Origin: a virus
DNA: 26,749 bases
Virus record (IMG/VR): IMGVR_UViG_3300006920_000196
Span: 1-26,749 of that record
Reading direction: 5' to 3' (one strand)
Within the stretch, counting starts at the first letter, position 1, and every line of letters starts with the position of its first letter. Position numbers and translations under genes: made by a program. The notes under the pieces were generated by a model. The model was not told the origin of the DNA, ran no database searches, and saw only the letters and a list, made by a program, of their open reading frames with translations. This document shows positions 1 to 7,627 of this stretch, piece after piece.

Positions 1-1
1 A

Positions 2-55
2 AAGATGAGTGAGAAATCACAAGATTTATTTGATGAACTTTTTGGAGATAAGTAA
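2..55 (+). CDS. 3' end of an upstream gene (partial)
   Basis: An open frame enters from the left edge and ends at TAA 53-55, reading KMSEKSQDLFDELFGDK. The stop overlaps the ATG of the next gene (TAATG), the usual coupling in this genome, so this is probably the C-terminus of a co-transcribed gene. An ATG at 5-7 would give only a 16-residue peptide, so the true start is more likely outside the window. Acidic and aromatic residues dominate the tail. The function cannot be told from this fragment. Confidence 0.6.
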   Translation, partial: KMSEKSQDLFDELFGDK

Positions 56-315
56 TGTTTTTAGAAATAGGTCTTGTATTTATGGTCATTTTATTCGTAG
101 CTTCCTGTTATGTAATATGGAATTTAAATACGAAGTTAGAAGCATTAGAAGATTGGATAACAAATTTCATGAACATAATAGATAAAGTACAATCGGAGCT
201 TACACTAATAGACCACAGAGGTTCATTTGAGTCAGACGATGAAACAGGTGCAATCTTCGAACAAATTAAAACAACAGTAAGTCAATTAAACAGATTCAAA
301 GGAGAAGAACAATAA
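55..315 (+). CDS. Small membrane-anchored protein, conserved-hypothetical type
   Basis: This 86-residue protein has one strongly hydrophobic segment at about residues 5-23 (IGLVFMVILFVASCYVIW). A probable coiled coil (residues 26-52) follows, then a polar tail containing DHRGSFESDDETG. The layout is an N-terminal membrane anchor with a cytoplasmic helical domain. A GGAG lies about 8 bases before the ATG. The start overlaps the upstream stop and the stop overlaps the sigma-factor start (TAATG at 313-317), so it is co-translated with the late sigma gene. The D-RG-FE-DDE-G block resembles small unnamed proteins I associate with T4-like marine phages, from memory only. Function unknown. Confidence 0.8.
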   Translation: MFLEIGLVFMVILFVASCYVIWNLNTKLEALEDWITNFMNIIDKVQSELTLIDHRGSFESDDETGAIFEQIKTTVSQLNRFKGEEQ

Positions 316-1097
316 TGGCAACAGCAGTTACATCAAGTATCGCAACTAAGAAACCAAAACCAGTAATTAAGAAAACTCGTAAAAGAAAGAAGAAAGGTAA
401 AAACTATTATTTTAATATAGGAACTGAAAAAGCTATAATCCGTTACAACAAAACGGATGATGCTGGATTAAAGAATATAATCTATAACGAACATATTCAC
501 AAAGCTTTCGATAAGTTAGCTGAGAATATAATTCATACATTTAAGTTTTACTACTTTGATGTTTCATCGGTAGAGGTAAAACATGAGGTAGTTTCATTTA
601 TGGTTATGAATATGCACAAGTTCAAAGAAGGTAAGGGTAAAGCGTTCTCCTACTTTAGTATTGTAGCTAAAAACTATCTTATACTCCACAACAATAAGAA
701 CTATAAGATGGGTAAGATACACTCTCAGATGGATGTATTGGACTATAAAAGAAATCTTATGGGTGAGAGTACAACGACAGAAACTGCTGAAAAGTCTGTT
801 TTGTTTGTTGATGAACTACATAGGTTTTGGGATACTAACTTATCTAACATCTTTCGTAGAGATAAAGATATTAGGGTTGCTGATTCTGTATTACATATCT
901 TTCGTATAAAAGAGAATATAGAAAACTTTAATAAGAAGGCTCTCTACATTCTTATTCGTGAGATGACGGGTTCTAACACTCAACATATAACTCGTATAAT
1001 TAATGTTATGAAAAAATATAACAAAAGGTTACAGTATGAGTTTGATAGATACGGGACTGTTGATGTTAGCCACACCGGCTCGATAGTCAACGAATAA
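315..1097 (+). CDS. gp55: Late-transcription sigma factor, gp55-like
   Basis: This 260-residue protein has a basic, low-complexity N-terminus (about residues 12-30, KKPKPVIKKTRKRKKKGK). A helical core follows, with the stretch KAFSYFSIVAKNYL at about residues 107-120. That stretch looks like the sigma region-2 type helix seen in T4-family gp55 proteins, which redirect host RNA polymerase to late promoters and contact the sliding clamp. It is longer than T4 gp55 (185 residues). The C-terminus (DRYGTVDVSHTGSIVNE) does not show the acidic-hydrophobic LDFLYE-like clamp-binding end known from T4 gp55. The gene is coupled to the small membrane protein upstream and followed at once by a strong terminator. 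The sigma-family assignment is fairly sure; the exact gp55 equivalence is inferred. Confidence 0.7.
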   Translation: MATAVTSSIATKKPKPVIKKTRKRKKKGKNYYFNIGTEKAIIRYNKTDDAGLKNIIYNEHIHKAFDKLAENIIHTFKFYYFDVSSVEVKHEVVSFMVMNMHKFKEGKGKAFSYFSIVAKNYLILHNNKNYKMGKIHSQMDVLDYKRNLMGESTTTETAEKSVLFVDELHRFWDTNLSNIFRRDKDIRVADSVLHIFRIKENIENFNKKALYILIREMTGSNTQHITRIINVMKKYNKRLQYEFDRYGTVDVSHTGSIVNE

Positions 1098-1100
1098 ACA

Positions 1101-1128
1101 AAAAAGGGAGTTTTTACTCCCTTTTTTT
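1101..1128 (+). terminator. Rho-independent terminator after the sigma-factor gene
   Basis: A 6-bp stem GGGAGT (1106-1111) pairs with ACTCCC (1116-1121) across a TTTT loop. The stem is extended by an A-run (1101-1105) facing a T-run (1122-1128). It starts 3 bases after the stop codon. Because A-runs and T-runs flank it symmetrically, it could also end transcription arriving on the minus strand. It separates the sigma-factor operon from the baseplate operon. Confidence 0.93.
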
Positions 1129-1166
1129 GTGCCTTACAATATTTTTATTAAAATTTCAAAGTTGAA

Positions 1167-1179
1167 TATTTATATATAA
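1167..1179 (+). promoter_or_regulatory. Candidate phage promoter motif (TATTTATATATAA)
   Basis: TATTTATATATAA lies between the terminator and the first gene of the baseplate operon, 46 bases before the ATG at 1213. Closely related words precede the genes at 3333, 14531 and 23018 and, on the other strand, the gene starting at 22924. The core is the reverse complement of the T4 late promoter word TATAAATA, so its orientation is uncertain. The consistent placement upstream of sense genes favours a + strand promoter role. Confidence 0.5.
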
Positions 1180-1202
1180 CAACAATTCCAATAAATATCA
1201 AT

Positions 1203-1206
1203 GAGG
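1203..1206 (+). promoter_or_regulatory. Ribosome binding site that fixes the start at 1213
   Basis: GAGG (1203-1206) is spaced 6 bases from the ATG at 1213. The in-frame ATG at 1201 has no purine-rich site upstream and overlaps this GAGG. The 1213 start is therefore preferred. Confidence 0.75.
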
Positions 1207-1212
1207 TACAAT

Positions 1213-1602
1213 ATGGCTAATGATTATGAAATATTTGAGGGTAAATCCTTGTCGGGTTTATTTCAAGATATTTACGAAAATACAAAAACAAATAAGACTC
1301 AATTAGAAGTTCTTATGAAAGAGGTTGTTGGTTTTATAAAAGATGGTGATACTGCTGTACAGATTATCCCCATGTTGAAAGAATATTTAGAAATCAACGT
1401 TAAAAATGATGACCAATTAGTGAAGGTAGCTGCTATCGTACAGCGTATAATAGCCGCTGAAAGTAAGGGTGGTTCTGAAGAAGAGTTCGGTTTATCTGAA
1501 GCTGAAAAAGAACAACTTATGGGAGCAATAGAAGATGCTGCTACAGACTTACAAAGTCATTCAGACGAAATAACAGATGACATTAAGAGGGTTGAAAATT
1601 AA
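1213..1602 (+). CDS. Small conserved phage protein ahead of the baseplate spike
   Basis: This 129-residue protein starts MANDYEIFEGKSL. An upstream in-frame ATG at 1201 would add four residues but lacks a ribosome binding site. The protein is acidic and predicted mostly helical. It has a conserved-looking core, LKEYLEINVKNDDQLVKVA, at about residues 57-75 and an acidic C-terminus. No enzymatic motif is visible. It is the first gene of the long baseplate operon and its stop overlaps the start of the spike gene (TAATG). I recall similar unnamed proteins at the same place in marine T4-like phages, so a structural or assembly role in the baseplate is inferred from position only. Confidence 0.8.
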   Translation: MANDYEIFEGKSLSGLFQDIYENTKTNKTQLEVLMKEVVGFIKDGDTAVQIIPMLKEYLEINVKNDDQLVKVAAIVQRIIAAESKGGSEEEFGLSEAEKEQLMGAIEDAATDLQSHSDEITDDIKRVEN

Positions 1603-2798
1603 TGCCTTTTTTTAAAAGTAGAAAAAATAAAAACAGAAGAACAGATGGAACAGGATTCTTAACTTATGCAGATGCTTATCAATTAATAAAAGAAAACATT
1701 GATGAGGCTGTAGAGTTTTATGAATTAGAACCTGCTATTGTAACTCAAGTTTTACTAAACCCATCAGACTTTCCAAGAAAAAGTACGCCTGATGGTAATG
1801 GTAAAATGCCTGATTATTCTTTTTTAGGAACTGTTAGAGCAAGGTTTGTAGAAAGTCAAGATACTGGTGATGAGATTGACGATTACATAAAACCACTTTC
1901 CCCTCACATGGTAGCATATCCTTTAATCGGTGAGGTTGTAAATATAGCTAAACATGGCAATCAGATGTACTACTACCAACCTTTGAATATGAGAAACCAT
2001 GTAAATATGAACGTAGCCAATAACGTTCCTACAGACCCAAAGGTTACAGCACAAACCACAGAACACAATAGGAATCTACTAAGTGAATATGGTGATGTGG
2101 TTATAAATGGTAGATTTGGTAATGGTATAAAGTTTGGTAGCGATCCGTTCTATCAGTATCCCGACATAAAAATTACGAATAGACAATCTGTTCCACCACA
2201 AAAAATACAAGATGAACATTATCCCCATTTACAAAATATAAATGCAGATGGTTCTTCTATATTTATCACATCAGGTCCAGCAAGAGAAGTAGATGCTTTG
2301 ATACCAGCTGCTTTCAATCTAACAACACCTGAAGTATTAGATGGTGATATGATTACACTTAATTCTGATAGATTAGTTTTTAATTCTAAAAAGACAGACA
2401 TACATATGTTTGCTAAAAGAAATCTAAACTTATCAGCTAATGAAGAAATAAATTTAGAATTAGGTTTAAATGCTTTTGGTGGTAGAATATCATTGGGTGA
2501 TGCTGAATCTACTAATCCTATGGTGTTGGGGAATCAATTAGAAGATTTATTTGAGAAACTATTTTCATCACTACAGAGTTTTTCCAACTCGACATCAGCA
2601 GCTACAGGAGTAGCTGAAATAGCAGATGCAGGTGAAGTACTAAAAAAAGATATTGAAGACATATCTACAAATATTTTACCAAAGATACTAAGCGATACAG
2701 TCTATATAACAGAAAATCAATCTAATGAAGTTACTTCCATAAATGAGGTGGAAGGTGATGTACAACCAATAGTTCAGGTTGCAGGAGTGAGAGGATAA
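1602..2798 (+). CDS. Baseplate hub/spike protein, gp5 (P2 V)-like, without lysozyme domain
   Basis: This 398-residue protein has a probable OB-fold region (about residues 70-135, with GTVRARF and AYPLIGEVVNI). The segment INGRFGNGIKFGS (about 167-179) follows. Next comes a run of short alternating beta strands (about 240-300, for example ITLNSDRLVF and NLNLSANEEINLEL) typical of a spike beta-prism or helix, and then a helical C-terminal part. T4 gp5 has the same OB-plus-needle plan but carries an inserted lysozyme, and no such domain is present here. It probably forms the membrane-piercing tip under the tail tube. It sits just upstream of gp25 and gp6 homologues, as expected. Assignment is by fold pattern and context. 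Confidence 0.7.
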   Translation: MPFFKSRKNKNRRTDGTGFLTYADAYQLIKENIDEAVEFYELEPAIVTQVLLNPSDFPRKSTPDGNGKMPDYSFLGTVRARFVESQDTGDEIDDYIKPLSPHMVAYPLIGEVVNIAKHGNQMYYYQPLNMRNHVNMNVANNVPTDPKVTAQTTEHNRNLLSEYGDVVINGRFGNGIKFGSDPFYQYPDIKITNRQSVPPQKIQDEHYPHLQNINADGSSIFITSGPAREVDALIPAAFNLTTPEVLDGDMITLNSDRLVFNSKKTDIHMFAKRNLNLSANEEINLELGLNAFGGRISLGDAESTNPMVLGNQLEDLFEKLFSSLQSFSNSTSAATGVAEIADAGEVLKKDIEDISTNILPKILSDTVYITENQSNEVTSINEVEGDVQPIVQVAGVRG

Positions 2799-2800
2799 CT

Positions 2801-3307
2801 ATGAGCGCTTTATCAGATAGAATTAAGAAAACCATCAAATCTGTATTTGATTTGCCTAAAAAAGAAATAGAAGCTAAGATAGACTCAATCGTAAATGCTA
2901 CAAGACAAGGACAATCACAAGGACAACAGATTAAAGACATACTGGCTACAATAGAGGATGTGGAATCTAAAGTAGAAACAATACAAGGTTTAATAAAAAG
3001 TGCTAATTCAGTTATAACAACTTTGAATGCTGCTTCTAAAGTCGCAGAAGTTGGTGAGAAAGCAGCTGCTACAGCATCAGCACTTAATCCAGCTGCTGCT
3101 GCTACAGCATTAGTTCAGAGAACTATAAGAGAAAAGGTTGAACAAGAAATTGAAGAAGGTAAAAATGCATTAAATGTAACACCAAACCTAATACAAAATT
3201 TTAAAAAGTTTATAGAAGAAACAAAAACAAAATTAAAAAAAGTAAAAGCAGAACAAGAAAAAAAGAAAGCTTTACGTGAGCAAAGAATGAGAAAATTAAA
3301 TTCTTAA
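2801..3307 (+). CDS. Helical accessory protein of the baseplate operon
   Basis: This 168-residue protein is almost wholly alpha-helical in character. It has a charged N-terminal amphipathic part and a central Ala-rich, moderately hydrophobic stretch (about residues 88-107, ATASALNPAAAATALVQ). A Lys/Glu-rich coiled coil runs to the end (FIEETKTKLKKVKAEQEKKK). Its ATG at 2801 follows the spike stop by 2 bases, so it is translated with it. The layout would suit a tail chaperone, tape-measure-like fragment or inner-baseplate plug, but nothing identifies it. A promoter-like motif starts directly after its stop codon. Confidence 0.75.
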   Translation: MSALSDRIKKTIKSVFDLPKKEIEAKIDSIVNATRQGQSQGQQIKDILATIEDVESKVETIQGLIKSANSVITTLNAASKVAEVGEKAAATASALNPAAAATALVQRTIREKVEQEIEEGKNALNVTPNLIQNFKKFIEETKTKLKKVKAEQEKKKALREQRMRKLNS

Positions 3308-3320
3308 TATTTATATGTAA
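3308..3320 (+). promoter_or_regulatory. Candidate phage promoter motif (TATTTATATGTAA)
   Basis: TATTTATATGTAA starts immediately after the preceding stop codon, 25 bases before the ATG at 3333 and just upstream of AGGAG (3323-3327). It matches the words at 1167 and 14471 in 11 of the first 13 or more positions by eye. It would give an internal promoter in the baseplate operon. Confidence 0.45.
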
Positions 3321-3332
3321 ATAGGAGTTATC

Positions 3333-3809
3333 ATGTCAAATACTAAAAAAATCATAGGTTTAATTAGAGAAATAGTTAAACAAGAGGTACAAAAAGAGGT
3401 AAGAAAGATACTTATTAGTGAAGGAGCTAAGGCTATATCTAATAATGTGAATGATGTGCCTGAAGTAATACCAAAGCCTGTTCCTCAAAAGTCTAAGCCT
3501 GAAGAAGTAAGTTATACTAAAAACCCAACGTTAAATAAAATACTAAATGAAACCGCTCGTGGAGATGAGTTCGAAGAGTATCCAACAATGGGTAATAAAA
3601 CTTTTGATAGTACAAAAATGGCTGAGGCTATGGGTTATGGTGGAATAGCAGGTAGTGCTGAAGATAAGAGAAAGATGGGAGCTATGCAAACTGCACAAGC
3701 AGCTGGTGCTGATACATCAAATAAAGCAGTACAAGATGTGATGCAAGATTTAACAAAAGATTACAGAGGTGTGATGAACGCATTAAAAAAGAAGGATGGT
3801 AAATTGTAA
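3333..3809 (+). CDS. Baseplate-operon protein with N-terminal coiled coil, function unknown
   Basis: This 158-residue protein opens with a heptad-like helix (IIGLIREIVKQEVQKEVRKI, about residues 6-25). A proline-rich linker (about 44-58, PEVIPKPVPQKSKPEE) follows, then a region with NPTLNKILNETARG, and last a Gly/Ala/Met-rich segment ending in a basic tail. AGGAG lies 6 bases before the ATG, and the stop overlaps the gp25 start (TAATG). The coiled coil suggests oligomerisation. Position between spike and gp25 suggests baseplate assembly. No catalytic motif is seen. Confidence 0.75.
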   Translation: MSNTKKIIGLIREIVKQEVQKEVRKILISEGAKAISNNVNDVPEVIPKPVPQKSKPEEVSYTKNPTLNKILNETARGDEFEEYPTMGNKTFDSTKMAEAMGYGGIAGSAEDKRKMGAMQTAQAAGADTSNKAVQDVMQDLTKDYRGVMNALKKKDGKL

Positions 3810-4228
3810 TGGGTGTAATTGAAAACGACTTAAATGAAGATACTTTTATTGGTTTAGAGTTACCTTTAACTCATACACCAGATGGATACTTTAAGAGAAC
3901 CAAAACAGCTTTAGAGCAAGCTAGGTCTAATATAAAGAATCTTCTATTGACTAATAAAGGAGAGAGGTTAGGTAATCCTACATTTGGAACTAATCTTTTA
4001 TCTTTAGTTTTCTCACAAGAAAATACAGACCTTGAAGCTAGAGTCGAAGAAGAGATTAGAGCTGCTATGAGTGAATTTTTACCATTTATAAATATTGTAA
4101 GTATTGAAACCAATTTTTCAGATGAAAATATGTCTACTGCTATTGTCAATTTAAGATTTACTCTTAATGTCGATGTTACCTCTGAAGAAAATTTAACTTT
4201 AGATTTTTCAAATTACAATATTGGTTAA
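3809..4228 (+). CDS. gp25: Baseplate wedge protein gp25 (GPW/gp25 family)
   Basis: This 139-residue protein has the length and pattern of gp25/P2 W. An N-terminal segment with FIGLELPL and FKRTKTALEQARSNIKNLLLT leads to the family signature GERLGNPTFGTNLLSLVF (about residues 51-68). A helix (LEARVEEEIRAAMSEFLPF) and a final beta region follow. In contractile injection systems this protein clamps the wedge (gp6/J) to the hub and nucleates the sheath. It overlaps the previous stop and is followed 13 bases later by gp6, its known partner. Confidence 0.92.
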   Translation: MGVIENDLNEDTFIGLELPLTHTPDGYFKRTKTALEQARSNIKNLLLTNKGERLGNPTFGTNLLSLVFSQENTDLEARVEEEIRAAMSEFLPFINIVSIETNFSDENMSTAIVNLRFTLNVDVTSEENLTLDFSNYNIG

Positions 4229-4241
4229 CAGGAGAAAGTAA

Positions 4242-6191
4242 ATGCCATATTCAGTAACAAAGAAATCAGTAAAAGAAGTTAGGTATCTAAACAAAGATTT
4301 TACATCTTTCAAAGATAACCTAATAGAATTTACTAAGATATACTTTCCAAATCAATATAATGATTTTAATGAAGCATCGCCGGGTATGATGTTTATTGAG
4401 ATGGCTTCATATGTTGGTGATGTACTTTCATACTATGTGGATAATCAATTTAAAGAAAGTCTACTAGCATTTGCTGAAGAAAAGAGAACAGTATACAATA
4501 TGGCTCAGTCTTTAGGATATAAACCAAAATTATCTTCAGCTTCCACAACTGATATCGATGTGTTCCAAACAGTACCAGCAACGGGAACAGGAACAGGAGC
4601 TAGTTACACCACTAAACCTGATTTGAATTACGCTATGAGTCTAAAGGCTGGAATGGAAATACAATCAGATACAGGAGTGTCTTTTATAACAACAGAAGAT
4701 TGTAACTTTAAATTTTCAAGTTCTTATGACCCGATGACTATTACAGTTTACGAAAGTTCTAATAATATACCAGTTACTTACTTATTGAAAAAAGGTGTAA
4801 GATCTTCAAGTGGGGCTGTTGTAACAGAGTTCTTTACTTTTAATGCAGCTGAAAAATATAAGAGGATAGCTTTAGCAAATCAAAATGTTTTAGAAATAAT
4901 TTCTTGTAAAGATAGTGATGGTAACGATTGGTATGAAGTTCCTTTTTTAGCTCAAGATACAGTATTTACAGATATGGAAAATACATCTAAGAATGATGAC
5001 CAACTATACACTTATGCTGACCAAGCTCCTTATCTACTAAAACTTTTAAAAACATCAAGAAGATTTACAACTTTTATTAGGGAAGACGGTAAAACGGAAT
5101 TACGATTTGGTGCAGGAACATCAGATAGTCCTGATGAGGAAATCATTCCTAATCCAGATAGTGTTGGTTCTTCTTTACCAGGTTCACCAACATACCTAAA
5201 TACAGCTTTCGATCCATCTAACTTTTTAGCAACAAAAGCATACGGACAAGCTCCATCTAACACACAATTAACTATCACTTATAGATATGGTGGAGGTGTT
5301 GGTAATAACGTAAGAGCTAATAGTATTAGAAGTATACAATCAGTTAATATAGAATTAGACGAAACAGGTTTGAATGCAGGTTTAGCACAGACAACTAAAA
5401 ATTCTGTAGCTATAAATAATCCGTTACCTGCGGCTGGTGGAAGAAGTGCTGAAAGTATTGTCGAAGTAAAAAATAACGCACTAGCTTACTTTCAAACTCA
5501 ACAAAGAGTGGTTACAAAAGAAGATTATATAACAAGAGTATATGCTTTACCGCCTAAGTTTGGTAATGTAGCTAAAGCGTATGTTGTACAAGATAGTCAA
5601 TTAGATAGTAAATCAGGTGCTAATGCAGATGCTCGTATAGCAAATCCATTAGCTCTTAATATGTATCTATTAGGATTTGACGCGAACAAAAAATTGACAA
5701 CAGTAAATCAAGCAGTAAAAGAAAATGTACAAACTTATCTAACTCAGTTTAGAATGGTAACTGATGCTGTAAACATAAAGAATGCTTTTGTAATTAATAT
5801 CGGAATAAAATTTAATTTACTTACAAGAACCGGTTACAATAAGGAAGAAGTTGTTTTAAAAGCTATACAAAGAGTAAAAGACTACTTTAATGTTGATAAC
5901 TGGCAAATCGGACAACCAATAGTTTTAGCCGATATAGCTTATCAATTATCATTAATTGATGGAGTATCAGCTGTTGTTCCTCCTGAAGAAGATAATCCTA
6001 ATGGACACTCTGTATTAATTACTAATAAGTTTCAAGCAAGTAGTGGTTACTCAGGCAATGCTTATGATATCAATGGTGCTACAAGAGATGGAATTGTATA
6101 TCCATCGTTAGACCCAAGTTGTTTTGAATTAAAATTTCCAAATACAGATATTGAAGGTAGAGTAGTTGGTAATACATCAGGAGGTAACTAA
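4242..6191 (+). CDS. gp6: Baseplate wedge protein gp6 (P2 J-like)
   Basis: This 649-residue protein has the gp6 N-terminus: RYLNKDFTSFKDNLIEF, then ASPGMMFIEMASYVGDVLSYYVDNQ and LAFAEEKRTVYNMAQSLGYK, all within the first 90 residues. These are the classic start of the gp6/J baseplate family. A beta-rich middle and a helical segment with VVTKEDYITRVYALP (about residues 425-439) follow, as in other J-like proteins. T4 gp6 is 660 residues, so the length agrees. Two copies with one gp7/I-type subunit form each wedge and the iris ring that opens on contraction. An AGGAG site precedes the ATG. Confidence 0.93.
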   Translation: MPYSVTKKSVKEVRYLNKDFTSFKDNLIEFTKIYFPNQYNDFNEASPGMMFIEMASYVGDVLSYYVDNQFKESLLAFAEEKRTVYNMAQSLGYKPKLSSASTTDIDVFQTVPATGTGTGASYTTKPDLNYAMSLKAGMEIQSDTGVSFITTEDCNFKFSSSYDPMTITVYESSNNIPVTYLLKKGVRSSSGAVVTEFFTFNAAEKYKRIALANQNVLEIISCKDSDGNDWYEVPFLAQDTVFTDMENTSKNDDQLYTYADQAPYLLKLLKTSRRFTTFIREDGKTELRFGAGTSDSPDEEIIPNPDSVGSSLPGSPTYLNTAFDPSNFLATKAYGQAPSNTQLTITYRYGGGVGNNVRANSIRSIQSVNIELDETGLNAGLAQTTKNSVAINNPLPAAGGRSAESIVEVKNNALAYFQTQQRVVTKEDYITRVYALPPKFGNVAKAYVVQDSQLDSKSGANADARIANPLALNMYLLGFDANKKLTTVNQAVKENVQTYLTQFRMVTDAVNIKNAFVINIGIKFNLLTRTGYNKEEVVLKAIQRVKDYFNVDNWQIGQPIVLADIAYQLSLIDGVSAVVPPEEDNPNGHSVLITNKFQASSGYSGNAYDINGATRDGIVYPSLDPSCFELKFPNTDIEGRVVGNTSGGN

Positions 6192-7321
6192 TGCATTATT
6201 TTGTTTTTCCAGAAATAGATACGACAATTTATCAGGCAAGTGGTAGTAGTAACGCAGGTAGAGATGAAATTTTAGAGGTGCAAAAAGCAATGAGCCCCTC
6301 TGGTGGTAATGTTAAAGTTTCTCGTATTTTAATAAAATTTGATATTACTAAAATATCTTCTTTTATAAGTAGTGGTTTAATATCGTCTGATAGAAAATTT
6401 TATTTAAATCTTTACGATGCTGGTTCAGAAGCTCTAAAGGTAAGTCAATCTTTATTTGCTTATCCCGTAAGTCAAAGTTGGGTTGAAGGACAAGGAACTT
6501 TTAATGATACACCGGCCACGACAGAAGGTGCTAGTTGGCAATATAGAGATGGTCAAAACTTGAAAACTCCTTGGAGTGGTTCTGCTACAGAACTTATCGG
6601 TGGCGGTTGGCACGAAGAGGTTTACGCGTCACAATCTTTTAAATATGAAGATACTGATATGAGAATGGATGTAACACCGATAATGAATAAATGGTTGGAT
6701 GGTACATATCCTAACAATGGTTTTATTGTGAAGAGAAGCGGTAGTTTTGAAAATATAAATACAAATGAAGACGAAGGTAGTTCAGAACATTTAGGTAACT
6801 TTAAATTCTTTTCAAGACAAACCAATACAATATATCCACCAAAATTAGAAGTTGAGTGGTTTGATACAAAGTGGAGTACAGGCTCATTGAGTGGTTTATC
6901 TTCTACTGAATTAGAAGACATGTCTATTTACATGAAAAATTTAAGACCTGAGTACAAAGAAAACTCTAAGATAAAATTTAGATTATGTGGTAGAGCTAAA
7001 TATCCAACTAAATCTTTCTCAAACACATCGTCAGAGTACCTTACTCAAAAATATCTTCCAAGTGGTAGTGTAGAAAATATTGGTGGTGATGGTGTTTACT
7101 ACTCAGTATTAGATGGACAAACAGACGATGTAATAGTACCATTTGGTTCAGGCTCTTTAGTAAGTTGTGACTCAACAGGAAACTATTTTAACTTATGGAT
7201 GAACGGATTGCAAGCAGAGAGATATTACAGATTTTGTTTTAGGGTTGTAAGTGGTAGTAACACAACAGAGGAAACTATACAACATTTTGATGATGATTTT
7301 GAATTTAAAGTAGTGAGATAA
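6191..7321 (+). CDS. Baseplate-associated protein with DNRLRE-like beta-sandwich domain
   Basis: This 376-residue protein has its N-terminal half (about residues 5-225) following the DNRLRE pattern. Strands such as VSRILIKFDIT and FYLNLYDAG come first, then the signature VSQSWVEGQGTFNDTPAT, then MDVTPIMNKWLDGTYPNNGFIVKR. DNRLRE domains are jelly-roll beta-sandwiches tied to surface and carbohydrate binding in bacteria and archaea. The C-terminal part (about 245-376) is another beta-rich domain. The gene overlaps the gp6 stop (TAATG) and has a strong GGAGG. It takes a place where T4 and P2 have no such gene, so it is probably a wedge-attached decoration or receptor-binding part. Domain call is by eye. 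Confidence 0.65.
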   Translation: MHYFVFPEIDTTIYQASGSSNAGRDEILEVQKAMSPSGGNVKVSRILIKFDITKISSFISSGLISSDRKFYLNLYDAGSEALKVSQSLFAYPVSQSWVEGQGTFNDTPATTEGASWQYRDGQNLKTPWSGSATELIGGGWHEEVYASQSFKYEDTDMRMDVTPIMNKWLDGTYPNNGFIVKRSGSFENINTNEDEGSSEHLGNFKFFSRQTNTIYPPKLEVEWFDTKWSTGSLSGLSSTELEDMSIYMKNLRPEYKENSKIKFRLCGRAKYPTKSFSNTSSEYLTQKYLPSGSVENIGGDGVYYSVLDGQTDDVIVPFGSGSLVSCDSTGNYFNLWMNGLQAERYYRFCFRVVSGSNTTEETIQHFDDDFEFKVVR

Positions 7322-7324
7322 AAA

Positions 7325-7627
7325 ATGCCTTACACACAAGAGGAATTACAGAAGTTAGATTTTTACCAAAATCTAATCAATGAAGATGAACAACAATATC
7401 TACAGAAAAAAGCTGATTTAGAACTTCAAGCAGATATCTCAGGCTCTGCTAATAGAGGTGCTATTGTAAGAGATAAATCAAACACAATCCTTTTATTTGA
7501 AGACCCTTATCAAAATCAATTACAAGAGGATGAGTCTTCTAAAATAGTTTATGATTTAAAAGTAAAAAAATTAAAAACAGATGATTCTATAAACCAAATA
7601 TTATCAAGAGAATTTAGAGAGTTATAA
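7325..7627 (+). CDS. Small protein between the DNRLRE gene and the giant wedge gene
   Basis: This 100-residue acidic protein starts MPYTQEELQKLDFYQNLINEDEQQYL. It is largely helical at both ends with a short beta-like centre (GAIVRDKSNTILLFEDP). It starts 3 bases after the preceding stop and its stop overlaps the ATG of the 2273-residue gene, so the products are probably made together. No known family is recognised. It might be an adaptor or chaperone for the giant protein. Confidence 0.75.
   Translation: MPYTQEELQKLDFYQNLINEDEQQYLQKKADLELQADISGSANRGAIVRDKSNTILLFEDPYQNQLQEDESSKIVYDLKVKKLKTDDSINQILSREFREL

Noticed and set aside
1190-1197. AATAAATA as a T4-type late promoter for the gene at 1213
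   Set aside because: A start 10 or so bases downstream would leave almost no leader and would fall after or within the ribosome site. It is one mismatch from the T4 word but badly placed.
1201-1602. Start of the first baseplate-operon gene at the ATG at 1201
   Set aside because: It lacks an upstream ribosome site, while GAGG sits 6 bases before the in-frame ATG at 1213.
1602-2798. Lysozyme domain in the spike protein, as in T4 gp5
   Set aside because: The protein is too short, and no lysozyme catalytic pattern is visible between the OB-like region and the beta-repeat region.
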